The notes under the pieces are model-generated. The model was not told the origin of the DNA. It saw only the letters and a list, made by a program, of their open reading frames with translations, and did no database searches. A stretch of DNA of 9,482 bases from Minisyncoccota bacterium (GTDB lineage Bacteria; Patescibacteriota; Minisyncoccia; UBA6257; 1-14-0-10-40-38), in contig JAGVPS010000059.1 in NCBI GenBank assembly GCA_020052135.1, forward strand, positions 1-9,482, in the 5' to 3' direction. The position numbers and the translations under genes are program-made. This document shows, piece after piece, positions 1 to 6,069 of the stretch; the first letter of the stretch is position 1, and each line of letters begins with the position of its first letter.

Positions 1-1
1 C

Positions 2-388
2 ATCTACTTTCCTGACGATGGAACTGCGGTTGATCTTAAGCGCGGCGTTGATCCTGTTCTTACTACCGCGTCGATTTCTCGTGATCGAGAAGACGGAGTG
101 ACGGAGGTAGAAGAATTGACTGCCATGAAGAGTGGAGCTATGGAGATAGGCAAACACCTTATTACTCCGGAGGTAAAAGCAGAACGAATCAGAAGAATCC
201 AGGAGATTATGCGCGCGCATGAAATCGGCGATAAAGAAAAACTGCGCCAACTAAAAGAAGATAATATAAAACGCTTGAAAGCGATTAACGCCGAGAGCAG
301 TTTTTCTCAAGAGGTGGGGGCAAATATTCCCACCGAAGCCGAAGTAGAGGCCTTTAATAAACTCCTTGAGGAGGCATTGCAATTATAG
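2..388 (+). CDS. C-terminal part of an unrecognised protein (5' end outside window)
   Basis: The frame is open from the first full codon of the window to the TAG stop, so this is the last 128 codons of a longer gene. A GTG at 98 is in the same frame and is probably internal, because coding continues upstream of it. The visible protein begins IYFPDDGTAVDLKRGVDPV. From about residue 45 it becomes charged and probably helical (KAERIRRIQEIMRAHEIGDK), ending NKLLEEALQL. I see no catalytic motif, signal peptide or membrane segment and do not recognise the family. The stop lies 9 nt before tsaD with no terminator between them, so the two are probably co-transcribed. Confidence 0.6.
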   Translation: MYFPDDGTAVDLKRGVDPVLTTASISRDREDGVTEVEELTAMKSGAMEIGKHLITPEVKAERIRRIQEIMRAHEIGDKEKLRQLKEDNIKRLKAINAESSFSQEVGANIPTEAEVEAFNKLLEEALQL

Positions 389-397
389 ATTGCGAAC

Positions 398-1570
398 ATG
401 ATACTTCTTGCTATCGAAACGAGTTGCGACGAAACATCGATTGCTCTTGTAGAGGCAAGCGGTGGTCTTCGCGCGCCAAAATTTACTGTTTTGAAAAATA
501 TAATTTCTTCGCAGATCGCGGTGCACATACCGTTTGGCGGCGTGGTGCCGAACTTAGCAAAACGGGAACACCTCAAGAATTTGCCGAAAGTACTAAGGCA
601 AATTCTTAATTTCCAATTTCCAATTTCTCCGCCAGGGGCGGATCCTCCTTCGGAGGACAATTTTCAAAAAAGGAAAAACCAAAAATCAAAACTAGTGGCT
701 AGTGGCTATACCCCAAACCCTAGCTCTATCGATGCTATCGCGGTGACTGTTGGTCCTGGACTCGAGCCAGCGCTCTGGGCTGGCATCGAGTTTGCAAAGG
801 AGCTTTATAAGAAGTGGAATGCGACAAGCGACAAGCGACAAGTAAAACTGCTCGGGGCAAACCATATGGAAGGACACCTGTATTCCAACTGGCTTACAAA
901 TAGCGACAAGCGACAAGCGACAAGTAAAAAAAGAAAAATTGAATTTCCCGCGGTTGCGCTTGTTGTGAGCGGTGGGCATACCATACTGCTCTACATGCAG
1001 TCGATGACAAAGTGGAAAAAATTGGGTGAGACCCGGGATGATGCGGCGGGGGAGGCATTTGATAAAGTAGCTCGCATGCTTGGGCTCCCATATCCGGGCG
1101 GGCCGCAGATTGCGAAGCTTGCGAAAAAAGGGGATTGCAACGCAATTAATTTTCCCCAGCCGATGCGAAACCACCAGAATTACGACTTCAGTTTTTCAGG
1201 AGTTAAAACCGCGGTGCTCTACTACATACGCGACAAGGTTAAAGCGACAGGTAAAAAGTTAACCCAAAAAGAAAAAACAGATATCGCGGCATCGTTCGAA
1301 CGGGCGGTGACCGACGTGCTTGCGTATAAAACTGCGCGCGCGGCCCGGGAATTCGGTGCAAAAACCATTTTGCTCTCCGGCGGCGTGGCGGCAAATCAGT
1401 TGCTTAGAAAAAAACTCAAAAAAGTTGCGGAAAATTTTGGGATTGCGTTTGCCGCGCCCGAAATGGAGTACAACACGGACAACGCCGCAATGATCGCTGC
1501 GGCAGCATATATCCGAGTATTGCAAAAGAAAAAATATCGCCTAATTGCGCAATCAAATTTGAGTTTATAA
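398..1570 (+). CDS. tsaD: TsaD, tRNA N6-adenosine threonylcarbamoyltransferase
   Basis: TsaD (Kae1/Gcp family) transfers the threonylcarbamoyl group from threonylcarbamoyl-AMP to A37 of ANN-decoding tRNAs in the cytoplasm, together with TsaB and TsaE. The ASKHA-fold signatures are all visible: N-terminal MILLAIETSCDETS, the metal-binding H156-M-E-G-H160, SGGHT at 191-195, GEAFDKVARMLGLPYPGGP, FSFSGVKTA near 264, LSGGVAANQLL near 326, and NTDNAAM near 359. The 390-residue length exceeds the usual 330-350 because of three insertions of repeat-derived sequence (about residues 70-107, 141-149 and 167-178), entered separately. They lie between conserved motifs, so the enzyme is probably active. 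The ATG is 9 nt after the previous stop and has no Shine-Dalgarno. No tsaB or tsaE is seen here. Confidence 0.96.
   Translation: MILLAIETSCDETSIALVEASGGLRAPKFTVLKNIISSQIAVHIPFGGVVPNLAKREHLKNLPKVLRQILNFQFPISPPGADPPSEDNFQKRKNQKSKLVASGYTPNPSSIDAIAVTVGPGLEPALWAGIEFAKELYKKWNATSDKRQVKLLGANHMEGHLYSNWLTNSDKRQATSKKRKIEFPAVALVVSGGHTILLYMQSMTKWKKLGETRDDAAGEAFDKVARMLGLPYPGGPQIAKLAKKGDCNAINFPQPMRNHQNYDFSFSGVKTAVLYYIRDKVKATGKKLTQKEKTDIAASFERAVTDVLAYKTARAAREFGAKTILLSGGVAANQLLRKKLKKVAENFGIAFAAPEMEYNTDNAAMIAAAAYIRVLQKKKYRLIAQSNLSL
608..708 (+). repeat. Composite repeat insertion inside tsaD
   Basis: Inside the tsaD frame lie, in order: three 7-bp units AATTTCC, AATTTCC, AATTTCT (608-628); a small hairpin TCCTCC-TTC-GGAGGA (643-657); two 7-bp units AAAAACC, AAAAATC (674-687); and CTAGTGG twice plus a partial unit (692-708). 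The encoded stretch (NFQFPISPPGADPP, then KNQKSKLVASG) has no place in the TsaD family and sits just before the conserved VTVGPGLEP motif. It reads as inserted, non-native sequence tolerated in a surface loop. Confidence 0.8.
821..841 (+). repeat. Three tandem 7-bp units (GCGACAA) inside tsaD
   Basis: GCGACAA is present exactly three times (21 nt), giving ATSDKRQ just before the conserved NHMEGH metal site. Three copies keep the reading frame. The same unit recurs at 903-923. Confidence 0.9.
903..923 (+). repeat. Second tract of three GCGACAA units inside tsaD
   Basis: This is the same 7-bp unit, again three perfect copies, encoding SDKRQAT between the HMEGH and SGGHT motifs. It lies 82 bp after the first tract and reads as a circular permutation of the same heptapeptide. 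Confidence 0.9.
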
Positions 1571-1593
1571 GTTGATCGCATATGTGATACACA

Positions 1594-1635
1594 ATAATCT
1601 CTTCAATCATGCGGCCGCATAATTGAAGAGATTAT
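1594..1635. repeat. Palindrome 1 flanking the PaaX/Cas2-like gene
   Basis: This is a 42-bp near-perfect palindrome centred on GCGGCCGC (1611-1618). Each 17-nt arm reads ATAATCTCTTCAATCAT, with one mismatch (T:C). Its 32-bp core (1599-1630) is 31/32 identical to palindrome 2 at 2261-2292. It fills most of the tsaD to PaaX-like gap and abuts a possible -10 (TATAGT, 1635-1640). There is no T-run after it, so it does not look like an intrinsic terminator. An operator or an element end fits better. Confidence 0.9.
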
Positions 1636-1640
1636 ATAGT
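1635..1640 (+). promoter_or_regulatory. Possible -10 box of the PaaX/Cas2-like gene
   Basis: TATAGT matches 5/6 of the -10 consensus and would start transcription near 1647, shortly before the ATG at 1655. No good -35 is present 17 bp upstream because that position falls inside the palindrome core. If real, a dimer bound to the palindrome would block the polymerase. Confidence 0.3.
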
Positions 1641-1654
1641 AAGTGGTAAGATAG

Positions 1655-2248
1655 ATGCATATGAGAGGAACCCTATTACTTTCAATACTAGAACAATTAG
1701 CTGATTCGGCTATTGAATTTGGAAATTTTGCCGAAGCAGTCATTACTTCTGGGTATGGAGCTTCACGAACCAGGATTGCATACAATCAAGAAAATATCCG
1801 GCGCACTCGTCGCCAAAAAAATATTAGTGTAGTAGACGAGCGGAGAGTGTATAATCTCCTTTACCGTCTTCGGAAAGATGGATTAGTTGAGGAAAATGTG
1901 CGCAATGGTTCCCGTTTGATTAAAGTTTCTCCTAAGGGGCTCGAATGGTTAAAAAAACTTCGAATACGAAAATCGCATGCGTTGCCTTCTGCGGTCGCAT
2001 ATCGACCGGAAAAAGATCAAATAATAAAAATCATTCTTTTTGATATTCCTGAGCGCGAACGTGCTCGAAGAAACTGGCTTCGCGAAGTGCTTAAACGGCT
2101 TGGATTCCGTATGCTCCAAGAAAGCGTCTGGATTGGCAAGGCAAAAGTGCCTAAGGAATTATTAAACGATCTATTTCGACTAAAGCTTCTGCCGTATATA
2201 GAAATTATTGGCGTTACGAAACAGGGGAGTTTACGACCCATAGTCTAG
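1655..2248 (+). CDS. PaaX-like regulator with Cas2-like ferredoxin domain
   Basis: The 197-residue protein has an N-terminal winged-helix-like half (VYNLLYRLRKDGLVEENVRN near 68-87, then SPKGLEWLKKL). The C-terminal half, IIKIILFDIPERERARRNWL followed by LKRLGFRMLQESVWIGKAKV, is typical of the Cas2-like middle domain of PaaX regulators. Stand-alone versions in CPR genomes are often annotated as Cas2, but no cas1 or CRISPR array is here. PaaX proteins classically repress phenylacetate genes, and no such pathway is nearby, so the target is unknown. The gene sits alone between two near-identical palindromes, which suggests autoregulation or a small element. The start could be ATG 1655 or ATG 1661, and neither has a Shine-Dalgarno. 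Hand-counted G+C in its 5' part (about 37-43%) is lower than in valS. The family is fairly sure; the function is not. Confidence 0.8.
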   Translation: MHMRGTLLLSILEQLADSAIEFGNFAEAVITSGYGASRTRIAYNQENIRRTRRQKNISVVDERRVYNLLYRLRKDGLVEENVRNGSRLIKVSPKGLEWLKKLRIRKSHALPSAVAYRPEKDQIIKIILFDIPERERARRNWLREVLKRLGFRMLQESVWIGKAKVPKELLNDLFRLKLLPYIEIIGVTKQGSLRPIV

Positions 2249-2260
2249 CCTTCAAAATAT

Positions 2261-2292
2261 CTCTTCAATCATGCGGCCGCATGATTGAAGAG
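2261..2292. repeat. Palindrome 2 flanking the PaaX/Cas2-like gene
   Basis: This is a perfect 32-bp palindrome with half-site CTCTTCAATCATGCGG. It differs from the core of palindrome 1 by one base. The sequences outside the core are not conserved between the two copies. The centres of the two palindromes are 662 bp apart. It ends 43 bp before the valS ATG, upstream of a possible valS -10. No T-run follows. Confidence 0.92.
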
Positions 2293-2319
2293 GTTATTCC
2301 GTTTATGGCATTTCTCATT

Positions 2320-2325
2320 TATACT
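2320..2325 (+). promoter_or_regulatory. Possible valS -10 box
   Basis: TATACT (5/6 consensus) lies 10 nt before the valS ATG at 2336, predicting a 5' leader of only about 4 nt. The -35 region (around 2297-2302, TTCCGT) is weak. Palindrome 2 sits just upstream, at an activator-like or overlapping position. Confidence 0.4.
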
Positions 2326-2335
2326 ACAGGTATCA

Positions 2336-4690
2336 ATGAACACGACATACGATCCAAGCAAGGAATCAGAGATTTATAAGGCCTGGGAAGATTCAGGGTT
2401 TTTTAACCCTGATCGCGCGCCAAAAAAACCCCGTAAAGCTCCGCCACGGAGTAAACCTCGTAAAATTTCATCACGAGGCAAGCAAAAGGTTTTTTCTATG
2501 GTCCTGCCGCCCCCGAACGTAACGGGCATCCTGCACATGGGGCACGCGGCAATGCTCGCTATTCAGGACATTCTTATTCGTTACCATCGGATGAAGGGCG
2601 ACAAGACGCTTTGGATTCCGGGCACTGACCATGCCGCGATCGCAACGCAGGAAAAAGTGGAGAAAGAGATATATAAGAAAGAAGGAAAGTCACGCCATGA
2701 TTTGGGACGCGAAGAATTTTTACGGCGCGTGGAACAGTTTGCAAAAGAAAGCCATGACCATATCGTGCGGCAGACAAAACGGATGGGCGCGTCGCTCGAT
2801 TGGTCGCGTGAGGCATTTACGCTCGATGAAGCTCGCACGCGCGCGGTGCGTGAAGCGTTTAAGCGTATGTATGGTGCCGGTCTTATTTACCGCGGCGGCA
2901 GGATCGTGAATTGGGACCCGAAACTACAAACGACTGTGTCGGACGACGAAATCGAATGGAAAGAAGAGAAAGCGTCGTTCTATTATTTTAAATATGGTCC
3001 CTTCGAAATCGGCACCGCGCGTCCCGAAACTAAGTTCGGCGATAAGTATGTAGTGATGCACCCGAAGGACGGACGGTATGCGAAGTGGAAAGACGGGCAG
3101 AAAGTAGAGCTTGAATGGATAAACGGTCCCATCACCGCAACGATTATTAAAGACGGAGCAGTTGATCCTGCCTTTGGCACGGGCGTGATGACGATTACCC
3201 CATGGCACGATGCAACTGATTTCGAGATTGCAGAACGGCACAAGCTTGACAAGGAACAGATTATTGATCTGCGCGGGAAATTGCTGCCTATCGCCGGAGA
3301 GTTTGCGGGTAAAAAAATCACTGAAGCGAGGCCGCTCGTCGTAGAAAAACTGAAGGCGAAGGGATTGCTCGTGAAGACGGACGAGAACTACACACACCGG
3401 ATAGCCACGTCGAGCAGAGGAGGCGGCACGATCGAGCCACAGATACTTACGCAATGGTTTGTCGATGTAAGTAAAAAATTTACCCTACAAAAACCTCTTA
3501 AAGGTAGTGGTCTTAAAGAAATAAAAGGCATAAATCCTAGAAACGAGATTTCCCTCAAAGAACTGATGTATATGGCAGTAAGAAGTGGTCAAATTACAAT
3601 TCTTCCTAAGAAGTTTAATAAAATATATTTTTACTGGACCGATAATCTGCGTGACTGGTGCATCTCGCGCCAGATTTGGTACGGCCACCGGATTCCGGCT
3701 TGGTATCACGAATCTAAATGCATCCCGCGGCAGGGGCATGAAGCCGATGTGGCGAAATGCAAAGAGGTTATTGTTTCTGATGTGAAGCCGAAGTGTGAAT
3801 TTTGCAACGCGGAGTTTACGCAAGACCCCGACACGCTCGACACTTGGTTTTCGTCGGGACTGTGGACGTTCTCAACGCTTGGGTGGCCCTTCGGCAAAGC
3901 TCAGGGCAAGCCATTCGACTCCGCTCCCTTCGATAAGGCTCAGGGCGGGCACGGCAAACCATCAAAAGATTTCTTGATGTATCACCCGACGAGCGTGCTT
4001 GAAACCGGCTACGACATTCTCTTTTTCTGGGTAGCGCGCATGATTTTGATGAGCGGATTTCTACTCGGAGACATACCCTTCAAAACCGTTTACTTGCACG
4101 GCATGGTTCGCGACGCGCAGGGGAGGAAGATGTCAAAATCGCTCGGAAATATTATTGACCCGTTAGTTATGGCAGAGAAATATGGCGCTGACGCCACCCG
4201 ACTGTCGCTTATTATCGGCGCGGCGCCGGGGAACGACATGAAACTCTCTGAAGATCGCGTGCGCGGATATCGGAATTTTTCGACAAAGCTTTGGAATATC
4301 GCGCGGTTTATCCGCATGAATGAAAAACCGGAATTTGCTTCACTGCGGTCTCGCTACACTGCCGAAGATAAAAAAGCCCTTGTTAAAGCGCTGAGTATAC
4401 AGAAGCGTGTAGAGCGATCTATTAACACCTTCCGTTTTCATGAAGGCGCGGAACTTTTGTATCACTATGTTTGGCACGAGCTTGCTGATAAGATTATTGA
4501 AAGGGAAAAGAAGCGGCTACAGGGTGAACATATGGCGCACGCAGGAACCGCACACGCGCTCCTTAGGGAGTTGTTGCGCATATCCATCACTGCCCTGCAT
4601 CCGTTTATGCCCTTTGTAACGGAAGCAATCTATCAGGAACTGTATGCCTCAGAGGCAAAAGGGGATCTTCTGATGATTCAGAACTGGTGA
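2336..4690 (+). CDS. valS: Valyl-tRNA synthetase, short form
   Basis: This is a class Ia synthetase that charges tRNA-Val. It has PPPNVTGILHMGHA (HIGH-type motif H67-M-G-H70), the connective-peptide editing domain (GTARPETKFGD, GTGVMTITPWHDATDFE), DWCISRQIWYGHRIP, DPDTLDTWFSSGLWTFSTLGWP, VLETGYDILFFWVARM and KMSKS at 598-602. The frame is open upstream to a TTG at 2285 inside the palindrome, but family similarity begins at MNTTYDPSKES, so I place the start at ATG 2336. At 784 residues it is shorter than common bacterial ValRS (about 880-950). It stops at LLMIQNW, right after the anticodon-binding helices, and lacks the C-terminal coiled-coil arm. It carries repeat-derived insertions near residues 27-50 and 518-543 and an A+T-rich patch at about 378-434. 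Confidence 0.96.
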   Translation: MNTTYDPSKESEIYKAWEDSGFFNPDRAPKKPRKAPPRSKPRKISSRGKQKVFSMVLPPPNVTGILHMGHAAMLAIQDILIRYHRMKGDKTLWIPGTDHAAIATQEKVEKEIYKKEGKSRHDLGREEFLRRVEQFAKESHDHIVRQTKRMGASLDWSREAFTLDEARTRAVREAFKRMYGAGLIYRGGRIVNWDPKLQTTVSDDEIEWKEEKASFYYFKYGPFEIGTARPETKFGDKYVVMHPKDGRYAKWKDGQKVELEWINGPITATIIKDGAVDPAFGTGVMTITPWHDATDFEIAERHKLDKEQIIDLRGKLLPIAGEFAGKKITEARPLVVEKLKAKGLLVKTDENYTHRIATSSRGGGTIEPQILTQWFVDVSKKFTLQKPLKGSGLKEIKGINPRNEISLKELMYMAVRSGQITILPKKFNKIYFYWTDNLRDWCISRQIWYGHRIPAWYHESKCIPRQGHEADVAKCKEVIVSDVKPKCEFCNAEFTQDPDTLDTWFSSGLWTFSTLGWPFGKAQGKPFDSAPFDKAQGGHGKPSKDFLMYHPTSVLETGYDILFFWVARMILMSGFLLGDIPFKTVYLHGMVRDAQGRKMSKSLGNIIDPLVMAEKYGADATRLSLIIGAAPGNDMKLSEDRVRGYRNFSTKLWNIARFIRMNEKPEFASLRSRYTAEDKKALVKALSIQKRVERSINTFRFHEGAELLYHYVWHELADKIIEREKKRLQGEHMAHAGTAHALLRELLRISITALHPFMPFVTEAIYQELYASEAKGDLLMIQNW
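2426..2478 (+). repeat. Double-hairpin insertion near the valS N-terminus
   Basis: Two inverted repeats lie within 40 nt: CTCCG-CCA-CGGAG (2439-2451), and CCTCGT (2456-2461) pairing with ACGAGG (2473-2478). They encode a basic, proline-rich stretch (KAPPRSKPRKISSRGK) between GFFNPD and the catalytic FSMVLPPPNVTG. Other ValRS proteins have only a short linker there. It looks like an inserted repeat element tolerated in frame. Confidence 0.6.
3468..3635 (+). other. A+T-rich patch within valS
   Basis: By hand count G+C is about 31% over 3481-3630, against about 58% in 3361-3420 and 53% in 3661-3720. The segment encodes KFTLQKPLKGSGLKEIKGIN and LKELMYMAVRSGQITILPKK, leading into the conserved YFYWTDNLRDWCISRQ. 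The reading frame is intact and the peptide resembles what CPR ValRS proteins have there, so this is a compositional mosaic rather than a broken gene. Confidence 0.65.
3887..3955 (+). repeat. PFDKAQG-type repeat insertion in valS
   Basis: Two imperfect copies of a GC-rich unit lie here: CCCTTCGGCAAAGCTCAGGG at 3887-3906 and CCCTTCGATAAGGCTCAGGG at 3927-3946. They encode PFGKAQGKPFDSAPFDKAQGG between FSTLGWP and the conserved YHPTSVLETGYD. I recognise PFDKAQ-type peptides as recurrent repeat-derived insertions in environmental bacterial genomes. A related core (TTCGGCAAGCTCA) recurs in the methyltransferase insertion at 8922-8934. Confidence 0.8.
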
Positions 4691-4712
4691 GGCGACAAAA
4701 AATTTGCGGGAC

Positions 4713-5405
4713 ATGAACATCATCTCATCCACCGTACTCGTTTTCTTAGGACTTACTCCCAGCTTTGTCTGGCTCGTCTTTTATCTCCATGAACATTTTA
4801 AACACCCCGAGCCAAAGAAGCTCATCTTTCTTACGTTCCTCACGGGAGCGGTAACCACATTCATCATCCTTCCAGTACAACTTCTTTTAAATGAGCGACT
4901 CGCGCATATTGGCATCGGAGCATACAGCATTCTCGCATTTGTGATTCTCGCCGCTACCGAAGAACTTATCAAATTTTTAGGCGTGTATGGCGTTATCCAT
5001 ACCAACAGGCACTTCAGCGAACCCCTGGACGCAATGATTTACATGATTACCGGAGCGCTCGGGTTTGCCGCAGTGGAGAATATTGCCTCGCTCTTTCAGG
5101 TTGCTGACGGAAGCTTCTTAAACATTCGCGTCATAGAATCTCTTACCCTTCGTTCGGTCGGAGCAACATTACTTCACAGTCTCACCTCGGGTATTGTTGG
5201 ATATTACTGGGGGTTGGGTTTCTATAAAGCTTATGAACGCCGGTTTCTCATTGTGCAGGGATTAGTTATGGCGACCATATTGCATGCAATTTTCAACTGG
5301 CTTATAATTAGGCACGGGCCAGCGTCGACCGCGATCCTCTTCCTCGTCTTCATCGGTTTCTTCGTGCTTAATGATTTTGAGAAATTTAAGAAATTAGACA
5401 CGTAG
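4713..5405 (+). CDS. prsW: PrsW family intramembrane metalloprotease
   Basis: The protein is polytopic, with about seven hydrophobic segments: near residues 4-25, 35-57, 68-92, 105-128, 143-168, 182-203 and 206-224. The PrsW/CPBP-like motifs are present: E83-E-L-I-K87, F118-A-A-V-E122-N123, H155 in LLHS, and H191 in ILHAIFNW. These acidic and histidine residues are the presumed metal-binding active site inside the membrane. Bacillus PrsW makes the site-1 cut in the anti-sigma factor RsiW. No sigma/anti-sigma pair is visible here, so the substrate is unknown. An upstream TTG (4704) is in frame, but ATG 4713 starts directly before the first membrane helix and is preferred. The 22-nt gap after valS without a terminator suggests co-transcription. 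Confidence 0.88.
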   Translation: MNIISSTVLVFLGLTPSFVWLVFYLHEHFKHPEPKKLIFLTFLTGAVTTFIILPVQLLLNERLAHIGIGAYSILAFVILAATEELIKFLGVYGVIHTNRHFSEPLDAMIYMITGALGFAAVENIASLFQVADGSFLNIRVIESLTLRSVGATLLHSLTSGIVGYYWGLGFYKAYERRFLIVQGLVMATILHAIFNWLIIRHGPASTAILFLVFIGFFVLNDFEKFKKLDT

Positions 5406-5423
5406 GTAATGGAAAGTGTAAAT

Positions 5424-5515
5424 ATCAAAATGAAAAATGACAATCTAAAATTAAAAGTGTTCGAAATGTAAACAACCTTCTTAATTTTTAACTTTGATTT
5501 TTAAATTTTAATTTA
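5424..5515. repeat. A+T-rich repeat region before hsp20
   Basis: The 113-bp gap after prsW carries ATCAAAATGAAAAATGACAAT (5424-5444), then AAAATTAAAAG. The right half (5481-5515) is T-rich and roughly complementary to it. The left part matches the insertion inside cca (6451-6500), sharing AAAATGACAAT-NN-AAAATTA. The same repeat family is therefore present in intergenic and coding positions. TTTAAT (5507-5512) matches a -10 at 5/6 and is placed so that transcription would begin at the hsp20 ATG, but such matches arise easily in this composition. Confidence 0.55.
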
Positions 5516-5518
5516 CCT

Positions 5519-5998
5519 ATGACCGACGACCGCGCATTTTTTGAAGGACTCGCGAACAACAACTCACCGGTTCCCGAGGAGGGACCAGAAGCTGAGTTCA
5601 CGAAGGCCGCCCCCGCCGCGCTTAGGAATCAATCCATGTCCACGGAAGAGATTGGGGGAGAGGACGAGGGCCAGCTTACGATTGACGTATATCAAAATGC
5701 GGCCGAAGTAGTTATCGAATCGCCCATTGCGGGTGTTGAGGAAAAGGATTTGGATATCGACATTACCTCTGACACCGTCACGATTCGAGGTATGCGGCAA
5801 CGGGAGCGCCGAGTGCGCGCAGAAGACTACATTTATCAAGAATGCTATTGGGGCAGATTTTCTCGCTCGGTAGTATTGCCGACCGAAGTGGATGCGGATA
5901 AATCCGAAGCAACTATTAAAAATGGCGTGCTCACGATCCGTCTTCCTAAGTTAAATCGTTTGCGGGCAAAAAAACTTTCAGTGAGGAAATCGGAGTAA
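5519..5998 (+). CDS. Hsp20/alpha-crystallin family small heat-shock protein
   Basis: This 159-residue cytoplasmic ATP-independent holdase has an acidic, Pro/Ala-rich N-terminal arm of about 48 residues. An alpha-crystallin domain follows (about 50-145): QLTIDVYQNAAEVVIESPIA, DLDIDITSDTVTIRG, the loop YQECYWGRFSRSVVLP, and GVLTIRLPK, the G-x-L hallmark. The short tail KKLSVRKSE contains an I-x-V-like LSV that could serve oligomer contacts. The only plausible start is ATG 5519, without a Shine-Dalgarno. The gene is followed directly by an intrinsic terminator, so it ends a transcript. It might be expressed from its own promoter in the A+T-rich gap. The family is sure. The sequence shows no operator of the CIRCE or HrcA type. 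Confidence 0.94.
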   Translation: MTDDRAFFEGLANNNSPVPEEGPEAEFTKAAPAALRNQSMSTEEIGGEDEGQLTIDVYQNAAEVVIESPIAGVEEKDLDIDITSDTVTIRGMRQRERRVRAEDYIYQECYWGRFSRSVVLPTEVDADKSEATIKNGVLTIRLPKLNRLRAKKLSVRKSE

Positions 5999-6003
5999 GT
6001 AGT

Positions 6004-6017
6004 AATTGGTAAATGGT
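6004..6017 (+). repeat. Two 7-bp units between hsp20 and the terminator
   Basis: AATTGGT and AAATGGT are adjacent 7-bp units followed by AACTT. This is the same 7-bp periodicity as the tracts in tsaD, here in non-coding DNA. Confidence 0.5.
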
Positions 6018-6031
6018 AACTTGAACATTAG

Positions 6032-6054
6032 AAAGCGCCCGAAAGGGCGTTTTC
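6032..6054 (+). terminator. Intrinsic terminator after hsp20
   Basis: A 9-bp stem is formed by AAAGCGCCC (6032-6040) and GGGCGTTTT (6045-6053), closing a GAAA tetraloop of the stable GNRA class. It ends in TTTTC. It lies 34 nt after the hsp20 stop and separates hsp20 from cca. Confidence 0.8.
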
Positions 6055-6063
6055 TGCTAATAT
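6055..6063 (+). promoter_or_regulatory. Extended -10 promoter of cca
   Basis: TGC-TAATAT has the TG extension and a 5/6 -10 match. Transcription about 7 nt downstream would begin at 6070, the A of the cca ATG, implying a leaderless mRNA. No clear -35 is present, and that position is taken by the terminator stem. Confidence 0.5.
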
Positions 6064-6069
6064 GAATCT

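Noticed and set aside
1594..2292. CRISPR-Cas locus suggested by the Cas2-like domain
   Set aside because: There are only two palindromes 662 bp apart with a gene between them, no spacer-repeat pattern and no cas1. The protein has the PaaX layout.
2261..2292. Palindromes as intrinsic terminators
   Set aside because: Neither palindrome is followed by a T-run on either strand.
2285..2335. Upstream TTG start for valS
   Set aside because: It lies inside palindrome 2, and the extra residues match nothing in ValRS. The ATG at 2336 begins the family-like sequence.
2924..3454. 176-codon minus-strand frame opposite valS
   Set aside because: It lies wholly within the valS editing domain and shows no family-like motifs.
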